23,043 nt of DNA from an uncultured Bacilli bacterium (GCA_910587325.1 CAJUKB010000024.1:1-23043), one strand, 5' to 3'. Counted from the stretch's first letter, positions 1-7,283 are shown. The notes: generated by a model not told the origin, from the letters alone. Numbers and translations are program-made.

Positions 1-21
1 CTCTTAAAAATTTCATTTACT

Positions 22-62
22 AATTTTTGCGGGAACTTTCAATTGAATTCAAGCAAAAAATT
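22..62. repeat. Inverted repeat upstream of the XRE-family gene
   Basis: AATTTTTGC at 22-30 is mirrored by GCAAAAAATT at 53-62 (one extra A). The 22-base spacer contains the 10-base palindrome TTCAATTGAA at 38-47. It lies 35-75 bases before the start of the small HTH gene, so it could be an autoregulatory operator or a weak terminator of an upstream gene. No function can be proved from the sequence. Confidence 0.3.
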
Positions 63-96
63 TCGCGTAATGAGAAAATCTTTATAAGGTGATTCT

Positions 97-333
97 ATGT
101 TAAGTAAAATAATAAAAACCATGCGAAAAAAAGCAAATCTTAAACAAAATGATTTGGCTAAACTGTGTAATATAGCCAATACCACACTAAGCGGATATGA
201 AAGCAATTACCGTGAACCTTCATTTGAAACATTAGAAATAATTGCTAACAACTGTGGTTATAAAATACAATTTAAAAATATTCAAACAGGAGATATTTTA
301 ACTACTGAAAATATTAATAGAAAAGAAATATAG
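97..333 (+). CDS. Small XRE/Cro-type helix-turn-helix regulator
   Basis: A 78-residue cytosolic DNA-binding protein that is essentially a single HTH_3/XRE domain. Residues 5-60 carry the pattern M/I-R-x-x-x-x-L-x-Q-x-x-L-A, then N-T-T-L-S-x-Y-E in the recognition helix, and P-S-F-E-T-L in helix 4. This is the classical lambda-Cro fold signature and covers most of the protein; the last 18 residues are a polar tail with no visible effector domain. The start is supported by an AAGGTG ribosome site eight bases upstream. It is one of few + strand genes in the window and converges on the 604-residue LRR-like gene, with a 30-base gap that shows no strong terminator. Such solo regulators occur in prophage, toxin-antitoxin and restriction loci; no partner is visible on its own strand here. 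The target is unknown. Confidence 0.85.
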   Translation: MLSKIIKTMRKKANLKQNDLAKLCNIANTTLSGYESNYREPSFETLEIIANNCGYKIQFKNIQTGDILTTENINRKEI

Positions 334-363
334 AAATAAAATATATTACTTATACTGAATATC

Positions 364-2178
364 TTATTTTTTTAATAATTTTAAAGCAAAGTCAATATTT
401 TCACTAAAGTCCCCAATAATCTCTTTATATCCATTTTTTAAATCGAATAACTCATCTTGAAACATTAAAAAAATACCTTCTATTTTTATATTTATATCTT
501 GTAAAAGAGAATCCATTGAACTAAGTAAATTTTGTTTTTCTACTACCTCATTAACTATAGCTTTTGAAAGATGAAAAGCTCCTTTTTTTGATAGATTTAA
601 TGCACTATTTATTAAAGGACACAATATATAAACCAAAACTGCTTTTTCTTCTTTAGAAAATAGAGTATATTTAGTCAATAAAATAGCACAAAAATTATTT
701 AAAATCTTCGTATATTTTTCCATTAATTCTTTCTTTTGTTCTACTAATTTTATATAATTTTCCAAATGATTATAAATATCTAAATCATCTTTAAATCTTT
801 CTTGTAATCCTTTTAACATATCAGTATCAATAGGCGCTTCAAAATACCTCATTTCATAAAATAAAAGATCCATTACCATGAAAAAAGAAAAATTTTGAGA
901 AAAATATTCCTCTATAATATTTTTCAATAAAAAAGTCATTTTATTGATATCAATTGTTTTGATTTTTTTGTCTTTTATCAAAGGCAAATCATCTTTTAAA
1001 TAAATTGGATGACCATCTAAATAATACATTTCTGGTTCAATTTTAATTGTATCTTCTTGCATTTTATTATTTTTAAATAGTGGGTGAAATCTTAGATTAT
1101 TATCCTCTTTTACAAAATAGCCATCATTTTTTTTAAAATCAGATGATATTACATAATTATAAAAATGAAAATAATTTTCTATATCATCACTATCGATATT
1201 TTTCAATAAAAATCGAAAACTAGTTAACCCATTTAAATATAAGGATTTTATATAAAAATCATTCTCAATATCTAATTTTAATCTATGCTGAAATTTCTTT
1301 AAAATCTTTTCAATTTCCTTCGCCGTTAGATTAATACAACAAGATTCTCCATATTTATCTCCAATAATTTTCAAATTAATTATTAAACTTAAATTTGTTA
1401 AAAAATCTAAAGATTGTACATGGCCTTGTATCAAAATATTTTCTAAATTTTTAGCACTACACCCTAAAAAAAACAACTCATTTTGTATTCTTATATTTTT
1501 ATAAATAAATGTTACCAAGTTCGGCATGCTCCAATTTAAGAACAAAGCGTCAATTGAAGTATTCTCTACTTCTAAATTTTTTCCATTATATATTCCAAAA
1601 CCCATATTTTTAATATCAGTATTTTCCAATTTTAAATTTGCACTCATATTAAAAAATACATTAAAAGATTCAATGTTGCTATTTATTAGAGTAATATTTA
1701 CTATTTTCATTTTAGAAAAACTACAATTCTGTGTTAAAAAACAATTTTTGAATGTTAAATTTTTAATATTAGGAAAATTTAATATAACTTGTAATACTTC
1801 ATTACTAATATTTGTATTAAAAAATTGAATACTTTCAATAGAAAATATTTTTTCTTTTATTTTTTGATAAGATATTTCAGTAGCAAAATGAATACTATTC
1901 ATATCAGGATGTAACATAAGATTAAAATATTTATTAAAAATGTTAGAAGGAGGGATTACATCTGTCATATTTTTAACATAATTTATAAAGTCTAACATAT
2001 TTTTTTCTGGTTTATTATCAAAAGATTGAATAAATAATTGATTAAATTGTATTGTAATATAAAAATCAGGAAAATAAAAACTAAAATGATTAGAATCTTC
2101 TATATAAAAATTTAAAGAAGAATAGCATAATTCATTTGCCAATTTATTAAATAAAAAAGTACTATAAATTTTTGTCAT
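364..2178 (-). CDS. Large LRR-like protein of unknown function
   Basis: A 604-residue protein that I do not recognise as a named family. Residues about 117-275 show irregular leucine/asparagine-rich repeats (for example LTFKNC, ITLINSNI, LKLENTDIKN, LEVENTSID), as in leucine-rich-repeat or beta-solenoid folds. Residues 400-604 are predicted by eye to be mostly helical, rich in Leu, Lys, Glu and Phe. No signal peptide, transmembrane segment, cell-wall anchor or catalytic motif is evident, so it is probably cytosolic. The ATG is preceded by AAAGGAATGA at good spacing, and a strong sigma-A promoter lies just upstream, so it is its own transcription unit, separated from spoVG by a terminator. It is very AT-rich (Asn, Lys, Ile, Phe), consistent with an accessory gene. 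LRR-like scaffolds often bind proteins; the partner is unknown. Confidence 0.7.
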   Translation of the reverse strand: MTKIYSTFLFNKLANELCYSSLNFYIEDSNHFSFYFPDFYITIQFNQLFIQSFDNKPEKNMLDFINYVKNMTDVIPPSNIFNKYFNLMLHPDMNSIHFATEISYQKIKEKIFSIESIQFFNTNISNEVLQVILNFPNIKNLTFKNCFLTQNCSFSKMKIVNITLINSNIESFNVFFNMSANLKLENTDIKNMGFGIYNGKNLEVENTSIDALFLNWSMPNLVTFIYKNIRIQNELFFLGCSAKNLENILIQGHVQSLDFLTNLSLIINLKIIGDKYGESCCINLTAKEIEKILKKFQHRLKLDIENDFYIKSLYLNGLTSFRFLLKNIDSDDIENYFHFYNYVISSDFKKNDGYFVKEDNNLRFHPLFKNNKMQEDTIKIEPEMYYLDGHPIYLKDDLPLIKDKKIKTIDINKMTFLLKNIIEEYFSQNFSFFMVMDLLFYEMRYFEAPIDTDMLKGLQERFKDDLDIYNHLENYIKLVEQKKELMEKYTKILNNFCAILLTKYTLFSKEEKAVLVYILCPLINSALNLSKKGAFHLSKAIVNEVVEKQNLLSSMDSLLQDINIKIEGIFLMFQDELFDLKNGYKEIIGDFSENIDFALKLLKK

Positions 2179-2205
2179 TTTAAGTCATTCCTTTTTATTA
2201 AATTA

Positions 2206-2234
2206 ATTATAACAATTATAGAGACATAATTCAA
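2206..2234 (-). promoter_or_regulatory. Strong sigma-A promoter for the LRR-like gene
   Basis: On the minus strand TTGAAT (2229-2234), a 17-base spacer and a perfect TATAAT (2206-2211), with TG one base before the -10 (extended -10). Predicted transcription start is near 2199, about 20 bases before the ATG at 2178. It lies downstream of the spoVG terminator. Confidence 0.7.
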
Positions 2235-2276
2235 AAAAATTTTAATTATAATTAATTATCATTTTTTTCATAAAAT

Positions 2277-2302
2277 AAAAAATCTAGTTCTCCAGATTTT
2301 TT
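2277..2302 (-). terminator. Rho-independent terminator after spoVG
   Basis: Minus strand: AAAAAATCTGG, loop AGAA, CTAGATTTTTT. This gives an 11-pair stem including one G-U pair, followed by a U run. It begins 21 bases after the spoVG stop. Its symmetric A/T flanks could also work on the + strand, but nothing there needs it. Confidence 0.75.
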
Positions 2303-2323
2303 AGCATCTCATTTTTCCCATAA

Positions 2324-2590
2324 TTATTCCTCAACACTTGCTTTATTGTATTCTTCTAAAATAGCACTTTGGAACATTGTACGAACATCGGTATTAATTG
2401 GATGTGCTATATCTTTGTATTCACCTGTTGCTGTTTTTCTACTAGGCATAGCAATGAATAAACCATTATCTCCTTCAATAATACGGATGTCATGAATAGC
2501 AAATGCATCATCGATAACGACGGTTGCAATTCCTTTCATTCTGTTTCCTTCTCTTTCAAATTTACGAACTGTTACTGATGTAATTTTCAT
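2324..2590 (-). CDS. spoVG: SpoVG septation/RNA-binding regulator
   Basis: An 88-residue protein matching SpoVG along its full length: the beta-strand start KITSVTVRKF, the core of MKGIATVVIDDAFAIHDI, the loop MPSRKT and the helix IAHPINTDVR. SpoVG is a small dimeric nucleic-acid-binding protein of Firmicutes that affects asymmetric septation in sporulating Bacillus and surface and virulence gene expression in Staphylococcus and Listeria. The ATG has an ideal AGAAGGAGTG ribosome site. It follows yabG-veg as in B. subtilis, where several genes (sspF, ispE, purR, yabJ) intervene; here they are absent from the interval. It has its own predicted sigma-A promoter just after the veg stop and a terminator 3' of it. 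I see no sigma-H -10 (GAAT) upstream, unlike the Bacillus gene. Confidence 0.96.
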   Translation of the reverse strand: MKITSVTVRKFEREGNRMKGIATVVIDDAFAIHDIRIIEGDNGLFIAMPSRKTATGEYKDIAHPINTDVRTMFQSAILEEYNKASVEE

Positions 2591-2636
2591 GTTTACACTC
2601 CTTCTAAAGTTTTTTATTTTCTAGTAACTTAATACT

Positions 2637-2665
2637 ATTTTATGATAAAACCGGAAAGTTATCAA
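2637..2665 (-). promoter_or_regulatory. Sigma-A-type promoter of spoVG
   Basis: Minus strand TTGATA (2660-2665), 17-base spacer, TAAAAT (2637-2642), each hexamer 5/6 to consensus. It sits immediately after the veg stop codon (2672). The predicted start near 2630 gives a leader of about 40 bases before the spoVG ATG. Confidence 0.6.
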
Positions 2666-2671
2666 GAGTTT

Positions 2672-2884
2672 TTACAAATACTTGATACTTATTTCACCTA
2701 TTGCAATATCCGAATAGGTAAAACTTTTTTCAACTCCATCCTCATTCACCGTAAAAATACTAGGATAAACATTAGAAATAAATCCTTGTACTTTATAATT
2801 TTTATTACGCATTCCAAAAACGGATATTTCTACATTTTGCTTTAAATGTTTTTTCACTTCTTCTTTAATTGTATTTAAATTCAT
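2672..2884 (-). CDS. veg: Veg family protein
   Basis: A 70-residue protein of the Veg/DUF1021 family. The pattern I-K-x-x-V/L near the N-terminus, then G at the strand turn (VQGFISNVYPSIFTV) and F-T-Y-S-D-I near the C-terminus matches B. subtilis Veg (which has AETYPSVFVI and SYSYADI). Family members are 80-90 residues; this one lacks the variable C-terminal tail. Veg is a small cytosolic protein linked in Bacillus to biofilm-matrix control and reported to affect spore germination; its molecular action is not settled. The ATG has an AGGGGGAT ribosome site and lies nine bases after the yabG stop, so the two genes are co-transcribed, as their adjacency in B. subtilis predicts. Confidence 0.9.
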   Translation of the reverse strand: MNLNTIKEEVKKHLKQNVEISVFGMRNKNYKVQGFISNVYPSIFTVNEDGVEKSFTYSDIAIGEISIKYL

Positions 2885-2893
2885 AAATCCCCC

Positions 2894-3673
2894 TTATCTT
2901 GGATAGCCAACATACATAAGTCCATTGGAAATAATACCACCCATTCCATCACTTCCATATTTTGTTTTTTCAAGTAAAGAAATTAAATCAATTTCTTTAT
3001 TTCTTTCAGTTAACGAAATAGTCGTTGCAATAATTGCTGGGTCCAAACAATGGATATTCACTCGCTTAGGACTAGATGCAAAGTTTGCTCCAGCTTTAAT
3101 TAACTCCTCATAATTACTTTGGCAAGCTCCGGCAATAATTACAAGCTTTTCATGACTTTTCTCATATTTGCGACATTCCTGCACTGCTTTTATAAAATTT
3201 TCTGTATTCTTATAATTGTGAATATCATCTATTCTCCCTTTTTTCTTAAAATAAGCATCATGCCCTGTAATAATCACAATATCCGGTTTATATTCTTCAA
3301 GCAAATCACGTATTTTTAGTGGAATCTCTGCCTCACTAATTTTTTTACCAATCGCAAATATATTATGTTTCTTATAATACTCTAAACATCTTCCTAAATA
3401 TTCACTATCCCCATCAATATGCATTGTTTTAGGTGGCAAATAAAAATATTCACTTCGGTCTAGGACATCGTCATCTTCCTCTTGAAATTCTATTCTTAAA
3501 CTTTCTTGTTCTTCCTCCGTTGCAATTGTTACATCTTCTAACTTACTATCGGCGTATAAACGTACATCCATACCTTTTAGATAGCACATATCTCCTTTAA
3601 TATTCATGACTTTAAACAAGGTATCATGGTTATAACTTTTACGGGTAACGATATCCCCTTTTTTTATAGGCAT
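2894..3673 (-). CDS. yabG: YabG sporulation-specific protease
   Basis: A 259-residue protein matching YabG end to end. The N-terminal KOW/SH3-like segment begins GDIVTRKSY and includes CYLKGMDVRLYAD. The C-terminal peptidase domain has the two conserved catalytic-type motifs: IITGHD (His138) and AGACQSNYEE (Cys184). YabG is made in the mother cell and processes coat proteins (Bacillus SafA and SpoIVA; preproSleBA in Clostridioides). It is somewhat shorter than the roughly 290-residue Bacillus protein; the loss is mainly in the linker at residues 50-90, which is acidic (EEEQ, EEDDD). The start has GGTGA seven bases upstream and matches the family N-terminus. Its presence next to veg is direct evidence that the organism sporulates or descends from a sporulating ancestor. 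Confidence 0.95.
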   Translation of the reverse strand: MPIKKGDIVTRKSYNHDTLFKVMNIKGDMCYLKGMDVRLYADSKLEDVTIATEEEQESLRIEFQEEDDDVLDRSEYFYLPPKTMHIDGDSEYLGRCLEYYKKHNIFAIGKKISEAEIPLKIRDLLEEYKPDIVIITGHDAYFKKKGRIDDIHNYKNTENFIKAVQECRKYEKSHEKLVIIAGACQSNYEELIKAGANFASSPKRVNIHCLDPAIIATTISLTERNKEIDLISLLEKTKYGSDGMGGIISNGLMYVGYPR

Positions 3674-3688
3674 TTTTCTTCACCAATA

Positions 3689-3697
3689 TAGTATATG
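3689..3697 (-). promoter_or_regulatory. Possible mother-cell sigma -10 element before yabG
   Basis: Minus strand CATATACTA fits the sigma-K -10 consensus CATAnnnTA exactly and sigma-E CATACAnT with one mismatch. yabG is sigma-K dependent in Bacillus. No convincing -35 is found at the right spacing (the region is an A run), and the implied leader is very short, placing the SD at the RNA 5' end. The bofA promoter has the same -10 octamer and the same tight spacing. Confidence 0.3.
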
Positions 3698-3752
3698 CAA
3701 AAAACTTAATTTTTTTGCCTATAACCCAATACGAAATTATGATAAAATTACC

Positions 3753-4125
3753 TTGGTGAATATTATAACTTTATATGACAAATATTTTTTATGTACATTA
3801 ACAACTATTTTATTAACACGAATATGGGTATATTTATTTAATAAACCTAGCCCAACTATAAAAAATTTTAGAACGCATCATTGGATGTATTGGACTACTA
3901 GTTACAATTATACTTTTTTGTATATCAAGCTTTTTTAAAAATATATACTTATTATCAATAAGCATGGGTATATTCTTAGAAGAAATAGGATTTATTATTA
4001 TTAGAGGTAAAAATCATGAAGATAATTATAATCCTAAGCCTTTTATGATTTTGATGTTCTTTATATTCCTATTATTTATATTTAGAGAAAACATTATTAA
4101 TTTTTATTTAAATAGCAATCATTAA
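3753..4125 (+). pseudogene. Frameshifted small integral membrane protein
   Basis: Two adjacent + strand frames join into one plausible protein of about 124 residues. The first (from the TTG at 3753) gives a hydrophobic segment, then PSPTIKNFRTHHWMY. A one-base shift at about 3891 (a T between TAT and GGA) leads into a second frame, GLLVTIILFCISSFF..., continuing through two more hydrophobic segments to the stop at 4123-4125. Hydrophobicity runs on coherently across the shift, and the R-x-H-H-W motif sits at the end of the first loop. No ribosome site precedes the TTG. I do not recognise the family. It is divergent from yabG and lies tail to tail with the HAD-like pseudogene, so this joint between ksgA and yabG has collected two dead genes. 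A single sequencing error could also explain the shift. Confidence 0.55.
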
Positions 4126-4141
4126 AAATAAACAAAAAATT

Positions 4142-4614
4142 CTATTTTTTAAAATCTAATATTTTAGATAACTCTTTTTCTAGTCCATCAAATTCACTAA
4201 TAGGAAAGTCCTCTTCAAAAGGCCTAGCACCAAATATTCGATTTATCCTTTCTCTTAAACTTTCATTAACATTATAATTTAAAGGGTAAAATCCTAACTT
4301 GCCATGTAATATTGCGATAGCAGGAGCAATATGTTCTTCTTGAAATCCATTAGAATATTCTAAAAAGGCGTATAATCAAATATTTCAACACCTAAAGATT
4401 GTAAATGTAACTAGTAATTTTGATAACAATAGGTCTCCTCATGTGTTACATTTTCTCCAATAAATTCATTTTTTCTACTAGAAGATACTACAATCTTAGC
4501 TCCTGTTATTTCCACAATGTTTTTTAAGCGTAAAACGTATTCTGTAACTACTAAATTAGAAGTATCTCAAATATCGTTAATAACTCCATCAAAATCTAAA
4601 AATATTACTTTCAA
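4142..4614 (-). pseudogene. HAD-like phosphatase, broken by two stops and a frameshift
   Basis: The reading frame starting at TTG 4614 gives KVIFLDFDGVINDI (HAD motif I, nucleophile DxD), then an in-frame TGA at codon 16 (4567-4569), then TEYVLRLKNIVEITGAKIVVSSSRK (motif II, serine-rich strand followed by R). An in-frame TAG follows at 4411-4413, and after SLGVEIFDYTP a one-base deletion at about 4361-4366. It ends with GLEKELSKILDFKK and TAG. The repaired length, 158 codons, fits small HAD proteins of the kind found in RNA-repair contexts (the HAD domain of 'Swiss Army Knife' proteins). The start lies one base after the ksgA stop and uses the GAGGTGAAATAGA at the end of ksgA as its ribosome site, so it was once translationally coupled to ksgA. 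Three separate lesions make loss of function near certain. Confidence 0.85.
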
Positions 4615-4615
4615 T

Positions 4616-5404
4616 CTATTTCACCTCATATTCATTTACTAATGTTTTAAAATCTTCTTTACTAATTTCTTCTGCTCTAACACTCTCTTTATAGCCTAAT
4701 CCATCCAAAATTCTTTGTATCTTCTCCCAATCATAGTTTTTTAAATTATTTCTTAAAGTCTTACGTTTATTTAAAAAAGCATCACGAATAAATTGCAAAT
4801 AAAACTCTTTATTTTGTACCCCTATTTCTTTTTTTCTCGATAATTTAATAACCGCACTATCTACTTTAGGCGAAGGAATAAAGTGCTCTCTATCTACTTG
4901 AAATAAAAAGGAAGCACTGTATTCCAAATCTACATATAAAGTAAAAGCGTTATATTCTTTGTGTTTACTTTCTGCGGTAATTCTTTCCGCAAACTCTTTT
5001 TGAACTAGCAAAACAATTTCTTTAGGTTTAATTTCCATCTCGATTAACTTACTAATAATAGGAGAAGTTATATAATAAGGAATATTGGCAACTACATAGA
5101 TATTTTCATAAGGTATATCTTTTATATCTTCTAAAATATTTTGCTTTAAAAAATCACCGTAAATAAGTTTACATTTCTCATTTTCATATTTATTTAAATA
5201 AGAACTCATTCGTTCATCAATTTCGTAACATACCAAATAACATTTTTTTTGAATTAAATATTCTGTTAATGCACCCATACCAGGCCCAATTTCAATGATT
5301 AAATCATTTTTTCCTACTTCTACACTTGAAGCAATCTTACTTAATATCTCTTTACTTTTCAAAAAATTTTGCCCAAACTTTTTTTGTGCTTTTATATATT
5401 CCAT
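4616..5404 (-). CDS. ksgA: 16S rRNA A1518/A1519 dimethyltransferase KsgA
   Basis: A 262-residue rRNA adenine N6,N6-dimethyltransferase (RsmA) that uses S-adenosylmethionine to dimethylate the two adjacent adenosines in the 3' helix of 16S rRNA during late small-subunit assembly. Visible motifs: AQKKFGQNFL at the N-terminus, SAM motif I IIEIGPGMGALTEYL (residues 37-50), acidic E61 in the next strand, the catalytic NIPY (107-110), and FIPSPKVDSAVIKL in the C-terminal half. I chose the ATG at 5404, behind GGAGGATAT, because the family N-terminus begins there; an upstream ATG at 5437 adds 11 unrelated residues and overlaps the neighbouring gene and a terminator. In B. subtilis ksgA follows yabE and rnmV and precedes yabG; rnmV is missing here, while a 3D-domain gene takes the yabE place. 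Resistance to kasugamycin follows loss of this enzyme in other species. Confidence 0.96.
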   Translation of the reverse strand: MEYIKAQKKFGQNFLKSKEILSKIASSVEVGKNDLIIEIGPGMGALTEYLIQKKCYLVCYEIDERMSSYLNKYENEKCKLIYGDFLKQNILEDIKDIPYENIYVVANIPYYITSPIISKLIEMEIKPKEIVLLVQKEFAERITAESKHKEYNAFTLYVDLEYSASFLFQVDREHFIPSPKVDSAVIKLSRKKEIGVQNKEFYLQFIRDAFLNKRKTLRNNLKNYDWEKIQRILDGLGYKESVRAEEISKEDFKTLVNEYEVK

Positions 5405-5417
5405 ATATCCTCCAACC

Positions 5418-5442
5418 AAAAAAATGGTTATTTCCAACCATT
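5418..5442 (-). terminator. Terminator overlapping the 3' end of the 3D-domain gene
   Basis: Minus strand AATGGTT, loop GGAAAT, AACCATT followed by seven T. The hairpin contains the last codons and stop (TAA, 5428-5430) of the 3D gene, and the T tract ends 13 bases before the ksgA start. The stem is seven perfect pairs. It would insulate ksgA from the strong promoter of the 3D gene, or act with partial read-through. Confidence 0.65.
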
Positions 5443-5964
5443 TCGTAAAACATCATAAGTGACAGTAGAACGTCCGACTTGATAAGCATAAGTTTCATTA
5501 GATGTTAATAAGTCCAAATCATTACCAAGTACACCTCTATCAAGTACAATGGCTAGAACAGGATCACTAGATAATTTACTTTGATTTAGTCTAACAATAG
5601 AACCACATGGTAAATTCTTACTAGAAGCTACAATTTTTACATTCCCATAAGAAATATCGTTATACGTTTCTGTTCCATCCAAAACATTGTACTTTGGTAA
5701 ACATGCTAGTTTTCCGCTACAAAGTGGGCAAGTTGGCAAATAACTTGTTAAATCCCCTGTAAAAGTATCTTTAGCACTATATAGGTCATTCGCAATATCT
5801 TCTTTTAATTTCATAGCCATTGTAGCCAAATCAATTGATTTATTATAATTATCATTTAAAACTTTTGTTTCTTTTATATTATTACTAGACTCTACAAATA
5901 TAACAAGGAATAAAAGCAAAGTGACTTGAGAAATTTTCTTAATTGTTTTTAAAATTTGTTGCAT
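5428..5964 (-). CDS. Membrane-anchored or secreted 3D-domain protein (YabE-like position)
   Basis: A 178-residue protein with an N-terminal hydrophobic anchor or signal (residues 13-25, VTLLLFLVIFV) after KTIKK, then a 3D domain. The aspartate pattern is seen at LDRGVLGNDLDLL (D142, D149, D151), preceded by NLPCGSIVRL and YGNVKIVA. 3D domains form a double-psi beta-barrel with acidic residues as in MltA and resuscitation-promoting factors such as YabE, which act on peptidoglycan outside the cell. Unlike YabE there are no DUF348 or G5 domains. Four cysteines (79, 82, 88, 120) could form disulphides or a metal site. The ATG has AGGTGAAG eight bases upstream. It lies where yabE lies in B. subtilis, between tatD and ksgA, but with its own consensus promoter and a terminator over its stop. 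Glycan hydrolysis is inferred from the fold only. Confidence 0.75.
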   Translation of the reverse strand: MQQILKTIKKISQVTLLLFLVIFVESSNNIKETKVLNDNYNKSIDLATMAMKLKEDIANDLYSAKDTFTGDLTSYLPTCPLCSGKLACLPKYNVLDGTETYNDISYGNVKIVASSKNLPCGSIVRLNQSKLSSDPVLAIVLDRGVLGNDLDLLTSNETYAYQVGRSTVTYDVLRNGWK

Positions 5965-5999
5965 TTTCTCTTCACCTCACTAGTATTTTTTCTACAAAT

Positions 6000-6028
6000 A
6001 TTTTATCAAATATACATTTAAATGTCAA
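6000..6028 (-). promoter_or_regulatory. Consensus sigma-A promoter of the 3D-domain gene
   Basis: Minus strand TTGACA (6023-6028, perfect), 17-base spacer, TAAAAT (6000-6005). The -35 lies within the last codons of tatD. Predicted start near 5993, about 28 bases before the ATG. It is the only perfect TTGACA -35 among the promoters I found in this window. Confidence 0.75.
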
Positions 6029-6764
6029 AAATTCGTTTTATATTTTCATTGGTGATTTTTGCTAAAGATTCTCGTGAAACATTTTTAAGTTCACATAGAA
6101 AATCGGCTATATTGGAAACCTTACTTGGATCATTTCTTTTCCCTCTAAATGGAACAGGTGTTAAATATGGTGAATCGGTCTCTAGTACAATGTTATGCAA
6201 ATCAATTTCTTTTATGACATCTTTTAAATTACAATTTTTAAAAGTAATAACTCCATTTACTCCTAGTAAAAAACCCATTTCCATATAAATTTTAGCCGTT
6301 TCTAAACTTCCACTAAAAGAATGAATTACCCCTTTTACTTTATATTTTTTTAAAGAGGTAATAGTATCTAAAGTTGCTTCTCTAGAATGGATAACAACAG
6401 GCATATGGTATTTTTCTGCCATGGCAAGTTGTGTTTCAAAGAGTTTAATTTGTGCCTCTTTGTTTTCTTTTCCGTAATGATAATCCAAACCAATTTCTCC
6501 AATCACCACTATCTTTTCATGAGCAATATTTTTTTCAATAAATGCTAAATCCTTTTCTTGGTAGTTTTCTACCTCTTCCGGGTGAATTCCAAGAGCACCA
6601 TAAATTTCTGTTCTATCTAATAAAGACATTACTTCTTCATTTGACTTTCCATCACACCCTGCTACTATCATACGATTTACTCCATGTTCTTTAGCAAGGT
6701 TAATAACTACATCTATATCCTCATAATATTCTTGAAACAAATGACAATGTGTATCGCAAAACAT
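6018..6764 (-). CDS. tatD: TatD-family metal-dependent DNase
   Basis: A 248-residue TIM-barrel metallohydrolase of the TatD/YcfH/YabD family. The metal ligands are all present: H6 and H8 in DTHCH, E90 in VIGEIGLDYH, H126 in VIHSREA, H148 in IHSFSG and D197 in LETDSPYL. Family members are 3'-5' exonucleases on DNA and RNA or deoxyribonucleases; the physiological role in Firmicutes is not firmly set. Length is typical (about 255). AGGAAGTGAT precedes the ATG, six bases after the stop of an unknown 170-residue gene. It follows metS in the same order as in B. subtilis (metS-yabD), with two unknown genes inserted between. Confidence 0.94.
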   Translation of the reverse strand: MFCDTHCHLFQEYYEDIDVVINLAKEHGVNRMIVAGCDGKSNEEVMSLLDRTEIYGALGIHPEEVENYQEKDLAFIEKNIAHEKIVVIGEIGLDYHYGKENKEAQIKLFETQLAMAEKYHMPVVIHSREATLDTITSLKKYKVKGVIHSFSGSLETAKIYMEMGFLLGVNGVITFKNCNLKDVIKEIDLHNIVLETDSPYLTPVPFRGKRNDPSKVSNIADFLCELKNVSRESLAKITNENIKRIFDI

Positions 6765-6770
6765 TATAAA

Positions 6771-7283
6771 TCACTTCCTTTTTTGGGCTTGTTTACATAA
6801 AGCAAGCAATAAAGGTTCATTAAAAGAATCAGTTATATCCTCCTGAAAAGAATTTCTAATTGCTTTCTCTAACTTTTCATCTAAATATCCCTTTTTCGTT
6901 TCGCAAATAATTCTTCCATGATATAACTTTTTTCTTATCTCTTCACTATAAACAGCATTATTTGCTAAATCAATAATCATTCCATTTTCATCTCTTACCA
7001 CACTATGATAAAATGTTCCTTCAAAATAATAAGGTAATAATTCTGTAATTAAACTAACATTGCCTAAATGCTTTATAATTTTCCAAGAGGCATTATGACA
7101 ATTTCCAACTAAAAAATCTTTATCTTTTAATATATACTGAACAGAAGAGTTATTTTTAAAATAATCTTTAGTGCTATAAAAAGAATATTCTTTTCCATTA
7201 TTAATTTTTAAAAAAATAAGACCATTCTCATAGCGAATATCATCTATAAAAGGAAGAATGTAAAACAAATTTTTTAAGATCAT
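6771..7283 (-). CDS. Unknown protein with a possible Cys-His-Asp active site
   Basis: A 170-residue soluble protein that I cannot assign. Its most distinctive stretch is LVGNCHNASWKII (C62, H63), followed by FEGTFYHSVV (H93) and GMIIDLANNAVY (D105). The order Cys in a helix start, His at a strand start, Asp on the next strand resembles papain/transglutaminase-like folds, but this is inference from spacing only. There is no signal peptide or membrane segment. The gene overlaps the end of the preceding unknown gene by 44 bases in another frame; the ATG at 7283 has GAGG directly next to it, too close for normal use, so the true start may be the TTG at 7268 or translation may be coupled. It ends six bases before tatD and is probably co-transcribed with it. 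Confidence 0.6.
   Translation of the reverse strand: MILKNLFYILPFIDDIRYENGLIFLKINNGKEYSFYSTKDYFKNNSSVQYILKDKDFLVGNCHNASWKIIKHLGNVSLITELLPYYFEGTFYHSVVRDENGMIIDLANNAVYSEEIRKKLYHGRIICETKKGYLDEKLEKAIRNSFQEDITDSFNEPLLLALCKQAQKRK

Noticed and set aside
1526..1828. Open frame on the + strand inside the LRR-like gene
   Set aside because: No ribosome site, low-complexity translation, fully antisense to a long gene with a good promoter.
2642..2845. Open frame on the + strand opposite veg
   Set aside because: Antisense to veg, which has clear family matches and a ribosome site; this frame has neither.
4567..4569. In-frame TGA in the HAD-like gene as a sign of TGA-Trp recoding (Mollicutes code)
   Set aside because: The same gene also has a TAG and a frameshift; spoVT and bofA end in TGA, TGG is used for Trp everywhere, and no conserved gene here is interrupted by TGA.
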